DNA from: Knufia peltigerae
Lineage: Eukaryota > Ascomycota > Eurotiomycetes > Chaetothyriales > Trichomeriaceae
Direction of reading: 5' to 3'
Length of the DNA stretch: 64,000 nucleotides
NCBI GenBank assembly: GCA_030247855.1
Contig: JAPDRN010000054.1
Location: 62,001-126,000, forward strand
Shown: piece by piece, positions 40,809-48,737 of the stretch
Layout: each line of letters starts with the position of its first letter
Numbering within the stretch: the first letter of the stretch is position 1
The notes under the pieces: generated by a model
Told to the model about the DNA's origin: nothing
The model's input: only the letters and a program-made list of their open reading frames with translations
The model's database searches: none
Program-made: the position numbers and the translations under genes

Positions 40809-41681
40809 ATGTTCAAGCCGACGCTTGTCCTGCTGCTCTGCGCACCCCTCTGCGCTACCGCCGCGCCTGCTGCCCTTTCCCTGCAGGACTCCTTCGATGC
40901 CTACACACTCATCATTACCCAGAATGATGAGAACGCCAAAGCAGCTCTGCGTAACAGCCTGCGTACTGCAGATCCGAATGACTATCCCGATGTCAGCAGT
41001 ATCGTAGATGTGCTGTACGCGTTCGAGAACCTCGCAGCGGGATTCGAGGAGCCTGCCGCGAGCGAGATTGGTGAGCGACGAAACACCATTCAATGCCATG
41101 CCGACAAAGTTGAAGAGAGCACTTCTTCCCGCGCCGGCATTGTGGACTACCACTGCACGCTTCCCGATGTCTCCGCTGCGTTTGGGGCCTACCGTGACGC
41201 CAAGGCACGACATCGCTCAGGAGAGCAGAGCTTGGAGGGGGCAAAGGCATTCCTGCAAACGTATGCAGCCATTCTGCGCGATGCGCCTGACACCAAGTAC
41301 GAGGCGCGAGCGGAATTCTCCCGCGTTGGCGACAACGGACCATGGGCCAGTATCGACATGGACCTTCTTGGGCTGAAGCTATTGAAACAGCTGATGCCCT
41401 TCCAGGCATGGGACGAGCGGATCGAGGCGGAAGCGGTCACTGCGTACTCTGGCATTCCCGTATGCGACCTGATGTTGGATGCTCAACTGAAGTTCGCCGA
41501 ACGCTATGATCCGGATAGCCCACTGCAGCGTGGCACCACCCTGCAGGATGCCGTGGAAGAAAAGGTGAGAACGCTGGGGCCGGAGCTGGCCGCTGCCTAT
41601 TGCCGGGGAACCCATGAACGGAACCGCGCGCTGTGGGAAGGCTATCGCAGTGAGCCGCCTGCGGGGTCGGTGACCGAGTGA
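40809..41681 (+). CDS. Secreted two-cysteine family protein, paralogue 4 (long form)
   Basis: This 290-residue protein has a signal peptide ending TAAPAA and the family motifs DSFDAYTLIITQND and IQCHADKV...VDYHCTLPDV. Like paralogue 1 it carries a C-terminal extension, with IPVCDLMLDAQLKF and AAYCRGTH. It is the most divergent of the four. It overlaps the TonB-like gene downstream (GTGA), so the two are probably cotranslated. The function is unknown. Confidence 0.65.
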   Translation: MFKPTLVLLLCAPLCATAAPAALSLQDSFDAYTLIITQNDENAKAALRNSLRTADPNDYPDVSSIVDVLYAFENLAAGFEEPAASEIGERRNTIQCHADKVEESTSSRAGIVDYHCTLPDVSAAFGAYRDAKARHRSGEQSLEGAKAFLQTYAAILRDAPDTKYEARAEFSRVGDNGPWASIDMDLLGLKLLKQLMPFQAWDERIEAEAVTAYSGIPVCDLMLDAQLKFAERYDPDSPLQRGTTLQDAVEEKVRTLGPELAAAYCRGTHERNRALWEGYRSEPPAGSVTE

Positions 41682-42217
41682 ATCTGCGCAGCACGGTTCT
41701 TCTGTCTGCGCTGGCCGGACTGGGCGCATGCGCACCGCCACCCGCCGGCGGAGTCGGGCCCGAGCAGACCCAGAGTCGCCTGCAGACCGAGAAGCCAGGT
41801 TGCAGGGAAGACGACGACGTTGTGACTTGCCTGCAGCGCTTTGCCTCAACGCCGACCCGGACCTTCACCGCACGCGCCGACTGCAGTGTATTCACCGAGC
41901 GCGGCGACAGCGTCTCGATCGAGCCCACCACCCGCGCTGCGCGCCAGGTTGTTTTTCCCGTTAGGGCTCGCGAAAGCGGCATGGTGCGCCTGCAGATGCA
42001 AGTAGACACGGGTGGCCGCCTTCTGGATGTTCGTGTGGTGCAGTCCAGTGGCAATGCCCTGCTGGAAGCTGCCGCGATGGACGCCGCAGAGGAGTGGTGT
42101 TACCTGCCCGCACACCGTAACGGTCGCGATGAGGGCGGTGCCGTCGAGGCGGTGTTTCGCTTCAACGTGATCCGCGGAGCCAAACGTGACAACGAATCAT
42201 CCAAGCAGACGCACTGA
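41678..42217 (+). CDS. TonB C-terminal domain lipoprotein
   Basis: This 179-residue protein has a lipoprotein signal (lipobox LGAC at about 15-18). From about residue 95 it carries a TonB-family C-terminal domain, with VRLQMQVDTGGRLLDVRVVQ and LLEAAAMDAAEEWCYLPA. There is no N-terminal transmembrane anchor of the energy-transducing type, so it is not a classical TonB. It may be a periplasmic or outer-membrane protein using the fold for binding. The start is a GTG at 41678 overlapping the previous stop codon. Confidence 0.72.
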   Translation: MNLRSTVLLSALAGLGACAPPPAGGVGPEQTQSRLQTEKPGCREDDDVVTCLQRFASTPTRTFTARADCSVFTERGDSVSIEPTTRAARQVVFPVRARESGMVRLQMQVDTGGRLLDVRVVQSSGNALLEAAAMDAAEEWCYLPAHRNGRDEGGAVEAVFRFNVIRGAKRDNESSKQTH

Positions 42218-42450
42218 TGGCGGCAGGAGCAACGAGGGGTCGATTGGCAGCGCCGATGAGACACCTGTGCTTCCTGCTGGGCGTTCTGTGGTGGAACACA
42301 TCTGCTGCTGCTCCCTCGCACGAGCAGGCATACACCCTGCAGGTGCTGGCGGAGCTGCTACCGCTGGATGTGTGGGATGCATGCGGGGTGGATGAGGATA
42401 CCTCTGAACTGTGTAGAGTCCGCTGGCAGAGTGTCCGGGCACTTGAAGCA
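42217..42450 (+). pseudogene. Truncated secreted-protein gene ending in REP sequence
   Basis: The frame beginning at 42217 (or at ATG 42256, MRHLCFLLGVLWWNT) encodes a signal peptide and about 50 residues, including VLAELLPLDVWDACG. Then it runs into a GTAG-type palindrome at about 42454 and onward through the antisense strand of ribD to 43359. The long extension is an artefact of high GC content. The gene is most likely a 5' remnant whose downstream part was lost. Confidence 0.5.
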
Positions 42451-42453
42451 AAT

Positions 42454-42515
42454 GCGCCGACCAAGGTCGGCATCTACCAGGGCAAGGTAGATCCACGTCA
42501 TGCGTGGATGAACGT
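42454..42515. repeat. GTAG-type hairpins between the truncated gene and ribD
   Basis: GCCGACCAAGGTCGGCATCTAC and GTAGATCCACG-TCA-TGCGTGGAT hairpins are adjacent. They lie at the ribD 3' end and at the breakpoint of the truncated upstream gene. Confidence 0.75.
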
Positions 42516-42521
42516 CTCGCC

Positions 42522-43607
42522 TTACACGCGCAGCAGCAACCGCAGATCCTCACCGACCTGGCGCTGGTCGACCACGCGCAGGCGGCGCTGCTGGTCCATC
42601 GCGTCGATGCCAAGACCAGCCAGCAGCGGGCGACCGCTGTCGCCGAGCAGGGTCGGCGCCTGGTACAGCAGCAGTTCGTCCACCCAGCCACCGCGCAGCA
42701 GTGCACCGGCCAGCGTCGCGCCGGCTTCGGTGTGCACTTCGTTGATGCCGCGCTCGGCGAGGAGTGCCAGCACCGCGCCCAGATCAAGCCGGCCGTGGCG
42801 GACGGCCACGCTGGCGAATGCCGCGTCGGCGGCGTCGGGCGGGCTGACCATCGCATCGTGCAGATACAGCGTCGGCGCTCCCCCCTCGCGCACCCGGCTG
42901 CATTCCAGCGAGCGCAGGCGCGAATCCAGCACCACGCGCAACGGTGGCATCACCTCGGTGTCAGCCAGGCGCACGGTCAGCATCGGGTCGTCGGCGATCA
43001 CGGTGTCGGCACCGGTGAGGATCGCACCAGCGCGCGCGCGCCAGTGCTGCACGTCCTCGCGCGCGGCGGGCCCGGTGATCCACTTCGAGCTGCCGTCGGC
43101 CATCGCGGTACGGCCATCCAGGCTGGCGGCGAGCTTCACCCGCAGCCACGGACGACCGCGCTCCACGCGCGACAGGAAGCCCTTGTTGAGCTCGCGCGCC
43201 TGCGCCGCCATCAAGCCCTCGGCGACCTCGATGCCGGCGTCACGCAGCAGGTCGAAGCCACCGCCATCGACTTTCGGGAACGGGTCGCGCATCGCCGCGA
43301 CCACGCGCGACACGCCGGCTTCGATCAGCGCCAGTGCGCACGGCGGTGTACGGCCGTAATGCGCGCAGGGTTCCAAGGTGACGTAGGCAGTGGCACCACG
43401 TGCTTCGGCGCCGGCCTCGCGCAATGCGAACACTTCGGCATGCGGGCCGCCGGCACGCTGGTGCCAGCCCTGCCCGACCACGCGCTCGCCATGGGCGATC
43501 ACGCAGCCGACCATCGGGTTGGGGCGGGTGGTATACGCACCGCGCTCGGCGAGCCGCAATGCGGTGGCCATGTGCAGGTGGTCAAGGACGGTGAACGATA
43601 TGCTCAT
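42522..43607 (-). CDS. ribD: Bifunctional pyrimidine deaminase/reductase RibD
   Basis: RibD deaminates and then reduces the pyrimidine intermediate in riboflavin synthesis. The 361-residue protein has an N-terminal deaminase with GGPHAEVFAL and TLEPCAHYGRTPPCA, which hold the zinc-binding histidine and cysteines. The C-terminal reductase contains RVKLAASLDGRTAM, KWITGPAAREDVQHWRAR and EAGATLAGALL. It is separated from ribE by about 6 kb of other genes and is not preceded by its own FMN riboswitch. It probably shares a transcript with nrdR upstream. Confidence 0.96.
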   Translation of the reverse strand: MSISFTVLDHLHMATALRLAERGAYTTRPNPMVGCVIAHGERVVGQGWHQRAGGPHAEVFALREAGAEARGATAYVTLEPCAHYGRTPPCALALIEAGVSRVVAAMRDPFPKVDGGGFDLLRDAGIEVAEGLMAAQARELNKGFLSRVERGRPWLRVKLAASLDGRTAMADGSSKWITGPAAREDVQHWRARAGAILTGADTVIADDPMLTVRLADTEVMPPLRVVLDSRLRSLECSRVREGGAPTLYLHDAMVSPPDAADAAFASVAVRHGRLDLGAVLALLAERGINEVHTEAGATLAGALLRGGWVDELLLYQAPTLLGDSGRPLLAGLGIDAMDQQRRLRVVDQRQVGEDLRLLLRV

Positions 43608-43650
43608 GCCGCCATGGTACCGCCGTCAGCACGATGCCAGCCAAGGCCCA

Positions 43651-43707
43651 GTAGATCCACGCCATGCGTGGATGGGCGGCACGGCACCAACCAAGGTTGG
43701 CGGCTAC
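43651..43707. repeat. GTAG-bounded REP pair between nrdR and ribD
   Basis: GTAGATCCACGCCATGCGTGGAT is followed by CCAACCAAGGTTGGCGGCTAC. Two different hairpin types are joined within one GTAG...CTAC unit. Confidence 0.8.
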
Positions 43708-43721
43708 CAGAGCAAAGGCCG

Positions 43722-44243
43722 TCAGCCCTTCTTCTTCTTGGTCAGGGCGATCACATCACCCAGCAGCTGCAGCTGTTCGGTGCTCGACGGCAGGTCGCGT
43801 TCGAGCTTCTCGATCTCCTCGCGGAAATCGGCCACGTCCTCGAAGCTGCGGTAGACCGAGGCGAAACGCACATAACCAACATGGTCGAGCTTGCGCAGTT
43901 CATTCATGACGAACTCGCCGACCTTGATCGACGGCACTTCGCGTTCGCCGCTGATGCGCAGCTGATGCACCACCGCGCGTACCGCCGCTTCGATCTTCTC
44001 TTCCGGCACCGCACGCTTCTGCAGCGCACGGTCGAAGCCGGCGCGGACCTTGCGGGCATCGAAGGCTTCGCGGGTGCCATCGCTCTTGACGATGGCCGGC
44101 AGCTTCAGTTCGACGGTTTCCAGGGTACTGAAGCGTTCGTTGCACGCCTCACACTCACGCCGACGACGAATCGTCGCGCCGTCTTCGGAGACGCGCGAGT
44201 CGATGACCCGTGTATCGGCATGTTGGCAGAAGGGGCAATGCAT
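43722..44243 (-). CDS. nrdR: Transcriptional repressor NrdR
   Basis: NrdR is a zinc-ribbon and ATP-cone repressor of ribonucleotide reductase genes. The 173-residue protein begins MHCPFCQHADTRVIDSR, and CEACNERFSTLE completes the four-cysteine zinc ribbon. The ATP-cone covers about 47-137, with REAFDARKVRAGFDRAL. It ends in a lysine-rich tail. It is followed by ribD on the same strand. In related genomes glyA usually lies directly upstream; here 3 kb intervene. Confidence 0.95.
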   Translation of the reverse strand: MHCPFCQHADTRVIDSRVSEDGATIRRRRECEACNERFSTLETVELKLPAIVKSDGTREAFDARKVRAGFDRALQKRAVPEEKIEAAVRAVVHQLRISGEREVPSIKVGEFVMNELRKLDHVGYVRFASVYRSFEDVADFREEIEKLERDLPSSTEQLQLLGDVIALTKKKKG

Positions 44244-44781
44244 TGAACGCCTGGCTCAGGAGAATACCTGCTGCCACGGTCGTGGCGGCGTCGCAACGGT
44301 ACCTGAGAAAGGCCGAGGCAGCAAATAAGGCGCCAAGTCGGGAAATCAATCCACGGAACCGCGAAATCCTCACCTGGCCAGAACCCATGCGCTCCCGGAC
44401 CGGTCCTGCGGCCCTCCAGCCAGAGCGGCTGGATACCGGGGATCGACACAGCGGCCCCATCAACACGTACGCCGATCAACTCGCCCGGCACCCGCTGGAG
44501 AGCGATCACCGAAACTGCCGCGGCCGCGTGACCGGGTCATCGTCCGCGTTCTTGGCAACGATGATGCTGCCACGCGGGCCGCGCAGACCAGCAAATGCGG
44601 CCTTTATGTCGGGATGAAGCGGCCCGCCAGCGAATGTCCCGTCGTGCGCGTCAGTGCTCGCCGATGTCCCATAGCCCCCATAGTGCCCACTGCGTCAAGG
44701 AATCAACGCGCTGTCGTTCTTGGCTAGTGTGCTGCGCCTGCAGATACGAGAAGTTGCTGTCATTCCCCTCCTGGAGGCCAC
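44244..44781. other. Intergenic region upstream of nrdR with a possible glyA relic
   Basis: A 538-base stretch with no convincing gene. On the minus strand, about 44600-44530, one frame reads LRGPRGSIIVAKNADDDPV, closely resembling LRGPRGGIIVAKGADEDLV of glyA at about 47865-47805, and the DNA is about 75% identical over some 70 bases. Other open frames here look like random reading of high-GC sequence. Confidence 0.45.
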
Positions 44782-46314
44782 ATGACCACGCCATCGCTCG
44801 TACTGCCGTGTCTGCTGCTCCTGTCGGCATCAATGCCGGCCTCAGCCGCCGCGGCCTTGCCACCCTCTCAGGCCGCGTCCAGGGCTTCGATGGAAAATGC
44901 GGCAGTCGTTGTCAGCCGGGTAACGCCGACGAGCGTCTCCGTCGTTGATGGCGCCCTGCAGGGCGAGGTGGAGGGCAACATCTCCAGCCAGGAGGCGGTC
45001 AACCTGTTTGCCTACAGCGCTGTCGGGGCGCGCATGAAACTCAGCCTGGGGCGGCTCGCCCCAGGCTATTTCCGGCATCCCTCAATGGTCGCGCTGAACG
45101 ACATCGTCGTGGATGGAAGTGCCGTCTTCTTCGTCTCCCCCTCCGAAGACGGTTCCTATCAGCCCAGTGCCCCCTTCGTCATGCAACCGCAGATCGTCCT
45201 GCCTGCGCCGCGCATCACCGCTGCGGTCGGAGGGCGCGGGTCGGCCCGCATCCACGGCACGGCACTGCGCGGTGCCCGCATCAACGTGGAAGTGGCCGGG
45301 CAGCGTCGGGCGATCATGGCAAATGGTCACACCGGAGACTGGAGCGTTGAGTTCACCGGCCTGGGCGAGGGGCAGCATGAGGTTCTCGCCAGGGTGTACG
45401 ACCTGATGGGTACTTTCCCCGATTCCACCCCCGCCCGCGCCACTGTGGCCGCCGAGGGCGACATCCTCCGGCCCCTGCAGGTCACTTCACCGCCGGAGGG
45501 ATTTCCCATCCAGCGCACGGTTGACGTGCGCGGTGTCGCATCGCCCGGGCGTGGCAACGTCCAGGTCACGCTGGGCGGAGGCGCCACAGTCGAGGCACCT
45601 GTGAGCGCAACCCATCATGGCTGGTCGGCGCGGGTGACCAGCGCAACGCATGGGTCGGTTCCCTTGCAGGTCGCGCTGCCCGGCACCGGCGAACAGGTTG
45701 TCTACAACGTGGATGTCGCCTATTTCGGTGACCCGGTGGTCAACCGGTTCCGTCAATACACCACGTTCCAGCCCAGCTACACCTGGACGCTGGACGCCGA
45801 AGGTACTGTCACGCTGTCCGGGCCTGATACGGTGGTCCGTTATCTCAGTGTCGAGCAGACCTGGAAGACACTGGCCCACGTGCAGGAAGATGGGCACTGG
45901 CACTACGCCGGTCCGGTACCGGACGACATGTATCTGCAGGGCGAATTCATCGAAGGCAAGGGTTACCCGCAGGTGGGCAGGCTGAATGTCCCCAGCCTGG
46001 GCGACCATCCCACCGACCGTGTGACCGTTCCGCTGCTGGCGGGAGCGCCCCGGATGACCTCGCCCGCGCGCGTCGGGCGAACTGCCACGCTGAGCGGCGA
46101 AGACCTGTCCGGTACATTGCGCCCGATCAAGGTGACGTTGCCGGACGGACGTTCATTCACGGCCCCGGTCGATGATGCGCAACGCTGGAGCATCCACGTT
46201 GAAGGATTGCCGCTTGGCCGTATCCCGGTTGTGTTCGCCAAGGACGTTCCAGACCAGATCGCGCACCAGTACGCGGCCTCGCACGAAGTACTCGATGTCG
46301 TGGAGGTACCTTGA
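44782..46314 (+). CDS. Secreted protein with Ig-like repeats
   Basis: This 510-residue protein has a signal peptide (LLLLSASMPASA-AAA) and is otherwise beta-rich. At least three Ig-like or bacterial adhesion-type units can be seen, each ending in a pattern such as VRGVASPGRGNVQVTLGGG or RIHGTALRGARINVEVAG. This pattern is typical of domains that sit in extracellular proteins. A different, aromatic-rich region near residues 320-400 includes YTTFQPSYTWTLDAEG. No catalytic motif or sorting signal was recognised. The gene stands alone, divergent from the nrdR side and convergent with small membrane-protein genes. Confidence 0.65.
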   Translation: MTTPSLVLPCLLLLSASMPASAAAALPPSQAASRASMENAAVVVSRVTPTSVSVVDGALQGEVEGNISSQEAVNLFAYSAVGARMKLSLGRLAPGYFRHPSMVALNDIVVDGSAVFFVSPSEDGSYQPSAPFVMQPQIVLPAPRITAAVGGRGSARIHGTALRGARINVEVAGQRRAIMANGHTGDWSVEFTGLGEGQHEVLARVYDLMGTFPDSTPARATVAAEGDILRPLQVTSPPEGFPIQRTVDVRGVASPGRGNVQVTLGGGATVEAPVSATHHGWSARVTSATHGSVPLQVALPGTGEQVVYNVDVAYFGDPVVNRFRQYTTFQPSYTWTLDAEGTVTLSGPDTVVRYLSVEQTWKTLAHVQEDGHWHYAGPVPDDMYLQGEFIEGKGYPQVGRLNVPSLGDHPTDRVTVPLLAGAPRMTSPARVGRTATLSGEDLSGTLRPIKVTLPDGRSFTAPVDDAQRWSIHVEGLPLGRIPVVFAKDVPDQIAHQYAASHEVLDVVEVP

Positions 46315-46336
46315 CGGTTGCTTGATGAGCGTCCGA

Positions 46337-46783
46337 TCAGCCTTGTGACCGGGCGCTCCGATGCGCCCGGCGCAGCCACACCAGATGCGCCGACGGCAGC
46401 AGCAACGGCACGCCCAGCACCAGATATCCCAGTACCTGCCAGGGGCTGCCGGCGAACAAGCTGAAAAGCACCACGCCGATCACGGCCAGCGCCGCCATGG
46501 CGCCCAGCGCCAAGCCAATCCAGGGAATACGGGCGGTGTGCCGCAGGCCATCGCGCCCCCGCCGCAGGTAGCGGATGCTGAGCCACAACCAGGCCAGCAA
46601 GCCGGCAACACCCGCGCTCGCCCACAGGAACAGCACCGCACCTTCGTCGCCGCGCATCAGTCCATGACGGATCAGGAAGGTGTAGATGCCGAACCCGGCG
46701 ACGCCACCGCCGGCCACCAGCGCGGGCAGCCCCAGCAGCAGGCATTGGGCGATGTACAGGCGTTTGTGCAGACGCTCATCCAA
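46337..46783 (-). CDS. Small membrane protein, paralogue of the next gene
   Basis: This 148-residue protein has four predicted membrane helices and an N-terminus MDERLHKRLYIAQCLLLGLP. The start is TTG at 46783, with GGAG 9 bases upstream. It is supported by the paralogue at 46813, which begins MDERHLKYLY. LAWLWLSIRYLRRGRDGLR is shared in pattern with the paralogue. The function is unknown. The pair runs on one strand with 29 bases between them and is probably a duplicated gene. Confidence 0.65.
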   Translation of the reverse strand: MDERLHKRLYIAQCLLLGLPALVAGGGVAGFGIYTFLIRHGLMRGDEGAVLFLWASAGVAGLLAWLWLSIRYLRRGRDGLRHTARIPWIGLALGAMAALAVIGVVLFSLFAGSPWQVLGYLVLGVPLLLPSAHLVWLRRAHRSARSQG

Positions 46784-46812
46784 TCGATCGTTCTCCTTCC
46801 CGGCGCGCGATC

Positions 46813-47232
46813 TCACGCCTGCCGTTTCAGCCACACCAGCATCGCCGCCGGCACCAGCATCGACGGCCCCAACAGCAGCAGATTGAGGCCTTCGGCATGG
46901 ACCGTGATGCCCCACCACAGCGCCAGCCCCAGCGGCGGCAAGGCGGCCAGACCTCCGGCCAGCAGCATGCGCCACCAGACCGGCCGCACGCGCAGACCAG
47001 CACGCCCTTGCATCAGGTAACCCGCGCTGAGCCACAGCCAGGCCAGGCAGCCAGCAATTCCGGACAGGCCCCACAGCGGCATCAGCGTCACCGATGCCAG
47101 GCTGCCGTGACCAAACTGACCCAGGCCCATTAACAGCAGCATCATCGCTGCGGCCCCGCCGCCCACCAGACTGGGCAGGCCGAAGAGCACAGCCAAGGCT
47201 GCATAGAGATACTTGAGGTGGCGCTCATCCAT
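46813..47232 (-). CDS. Small membrane protein, paralogue of the previous gene
   Basis: This 139-residue protein has four predicted membrane helices. It begins MDERHLKYLYAALAVLFGLP and contains LAWLWLSAGYLMQGRAGLR, matching its neighbour. It ends AMLVWLKRQA. The ATG at 47232 was chosen because similarity to the neighbour begins there. The function is unknown. Together with its neighbour it lies between glyA and nrdR, apart from the conserved gene order expected there. Confidence 0.67.
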   Translation of the reverse strand: MDERHLKYLYAALAVLFGLPSLVGGGAAAMMLLLMGLGQFGHGSLASVTLMPLWGLSGIAGCLAWLWLSAGYLMQGRAGLRVRPVWWRMLLAGGLAALPPLGLALWWGITVHAEGLNLLLLGPSMLVPAAMLVWLKRQA

Positions 47233-47251
47233 GCGCGGTACTCCGATGCCC

Positions 47252-47290
47252 GGGGTCAGAGCCCTTCCCGCAGGGAAGGGATCCGACCCC
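47252..47290. repeat. GGGGTC-ended palindromic repeat
   Basis: A 39-base inverted repeat with arms GGGGTCAGAGCC/GGATCCGACCCC and inner stem CTTCCC/GGGAAG. It starts 9 bases after the glyA stop codon, a position that would place a hairpin at the mRNA 3' end. Confidence 0.82.
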
Positions 47291-47299
47291 AGTGCCCGA

Positions 47300-48553
47300 T
47301 CAACCGTAAACCGGGTACTTGCGGCACTGCGCGCTGACCGCATCGCGCACGCGGCCGATGACGGCTTCATCGGCCGGCGCATCGAGCACGTCGGCGATCC
47401 AGTTGGCCAGATCCACGCAGTCCTGTTCCACGTAACCACGGGTGGTCACCGCCGGGGTGCCCAGGCGCAGGCCCGAGGTCACGAACGGCGAACGCGGGTC
47501 GTTCGGCACCGAGTTCTTGTTGACGGTGATATGGGCCTTGCCCAGTGCGGCTTCCGCGTCCTTGCCGGACACGTCCTTGCCGATCATGTCGACCAGCATC
47601 AGGTGGTTCTGGGTGCCGCCGGAGACGATCTTGTAGCCGCGTGCGATGAGCGTGTTGGCCATCGCCTGCGCGTTCTTCACCACCTGCTGCTGGTAAGTCT
47701 TGAAGCCCGGCTCCAGCGCTTCCTTGAAGGCCACGGCCTTGCCGGCGATGACGTGCATCAGCGGACCGCCCTGGATGCCCGGGAATACGATCGACTGCAG
47801 CTTCTTGACCAGATCCTCGTCGGCGCCCTTGGCGACGATGATGCCGCCGCGCGGGCCGCGCAGGGTCTTGTGGGTGGTCGAGGTGACCACGTGGGCATGT
47901 TCCAGCGGGCTCGGGTAGACGCCAGCGGCAACCAGACCGGCGACGTGGGCCATGTCGACGAACAGGTAGGCACCGACCTTGTCGGCGATGGCGCGGAAGC
48001 GCGCCCAGTCGATCACCTGCGAGTAGGCCGAGAAGCCGGCCACGACCATCTTCGGCTTGTGCTCCAGCGCCAGGCGCTCGACTTCGTCGTAATCGATCAG
48101 GCCCTGGTCGTTGACGCCGTACTGCACGGCGTTGAACAGCTTGCCCGACGCATTGACCTTGGCGCCGTGGGTGAGGTGGCCGCCGTGGGCCAGGCTCATG
48201 CCGAGGATGGTGTCGCCCGGCTGCAGCAGCGCGAAGTACACGGCCTGGTTGGCCTGCGAACCGCTGTGCGGCTGCACGTTGGCATAGTCCGCGTCGAACA
48301 GCTGCTTGAGGCGGTCGATCGCCAGCTGTTCGGCGATGTCCACGTATTCGCAGCCACCGTAGTAGCGCTTGCCCGGGTAGCCTTCGGCGTACTTGTTGGT
48401 CAGCTGGCTGCCCTGGGCTTCCATCACCGCCGGGCTGGTGTAGTTCTCGCTGGCGATCAGCTCGACGTGGTCTTCCTGGCGCTGGGTCTCAGCGGCGATG
48501 GCCTTGGCCAGTTCGGGATCGTAGGTTTCGATGCGGACGTCACGCGGGAACAT
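47300..48553 (-). CDS. glyA: Serine hydroxymethyltransferase GlyA
   Basis: GlyA interconverts serine and glycine with tetrahydrofolate, supplying one-carbon units. The 417-residue protein is a standard length. The PLP-binding lysine is in STTHKTLRGPRGG near residue 230. Other motifs are ELIASENYTSPAV, KYAEGYPGKRYYGGCEYVD, PHSGSQANQAVY and VDMAHVAGLVAAG. The ATG at 48553 is the usual start. It is single, flanked on both sides by GGGGTC palindromes. Confidence 0.97.
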   Translation of the reverse strand: MFPRDVRIETYDPELAKAIAAETQRQEDHVELIASENYTSPAVMEAQGSQLTNKYAEGYPGKRYYGGCEYVDIAEQLAIDRLKQLFDADYANVQPHSGSQANQAVYFALLQPGDTILGMSLAHGGHLTHGAKVNASGKLFNAVQYGVNDQGLIDYDEVERLALEHKPKMVVAGFSAYSQVIDWARFRAIADKVGAYLFVDMAHVAGLVAAGVYPSPLEHAHVVTSTTHKTLRGPRGGIIVAKGADEDLVKKLQSIVFPGIQGGPLMHVIAGKAVAFKEALEPGFKTYQQQVVKNAQAMANTLIARGYKIVSGGTQNHLMLVDMIGKDVSGKDAEAALGKAHITVNKNSVPNDPRSPFVTSGLRLGTPAVTTRGYVEQDCVDLANWIADVLDAPADEAVIGRVRDAVSAQCRKYPVYG

Positions 48554-48636
48554 CGGGTACTCCAGCAGGCGGGGAAAGGGGTACGACTCAGCCCTTGATT
48601 GTAGCCCCGCCCCGGCCTGCTGGGGCCGAAACGACC

Positions 48637-48667
48637 GGGGCCGGATTCGACGAACGAATCCGGCCCC
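48637..48667. repeat. 13-bp perfect hairpin upstream of glyA
   Basis: GGGGCCGGATTCG and CGAATCCGGCCCC flank a five-base loop. It lies 84 bases upstream of the glyA start and downstream of the RcnB-like gene. It lacks a U-tract. It may be a REP variant or part of the glyA leader. Confidence 0.6.
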
Positions 48668-48689
48668 GTATGGTTTCGAATGGCGTTGT

Positions 48690-48728
48690 GGGGTCAGAGC
48701 CCTTTCCGTTGGAAAGGGATCCGACCCC
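48690..48728. repeat. GGGGTC-ended palindromic repeat
   Basis: A 39-base inverted repeat with arms GGGGTCAGAGCC/GGATCCGACCCC and inner stem CTTTCC/GGAAAG. It lies 9 bases after the stop codon of the RcnB-like gene, mirroring the placement after glyA. Confidence 0.83.
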
Positions 48729-48737
48729 GACGCTGCA

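Noticed and set aside
37365..42217. Polymorphic toxin and immunity locus
   Set aside because: The tandem secreted genes suggested this, but no toxin domain, export module or immunity-type gene was recognised, so the function was left open.
42217..43359. A 380-codon plus-strand frame running antisense to ribD
   Set aside because: Past about codon 80 it only reads repeat sequence and antisense ribD. RibD is certain on the other strand.
44210..44617. A 135-codon plus-strand frame upstream of nrdR
   Set aside because: No ribosome-binding site, no recognisable domain and atypical composition; it overlaps the opposite-strand glyA-like relic.
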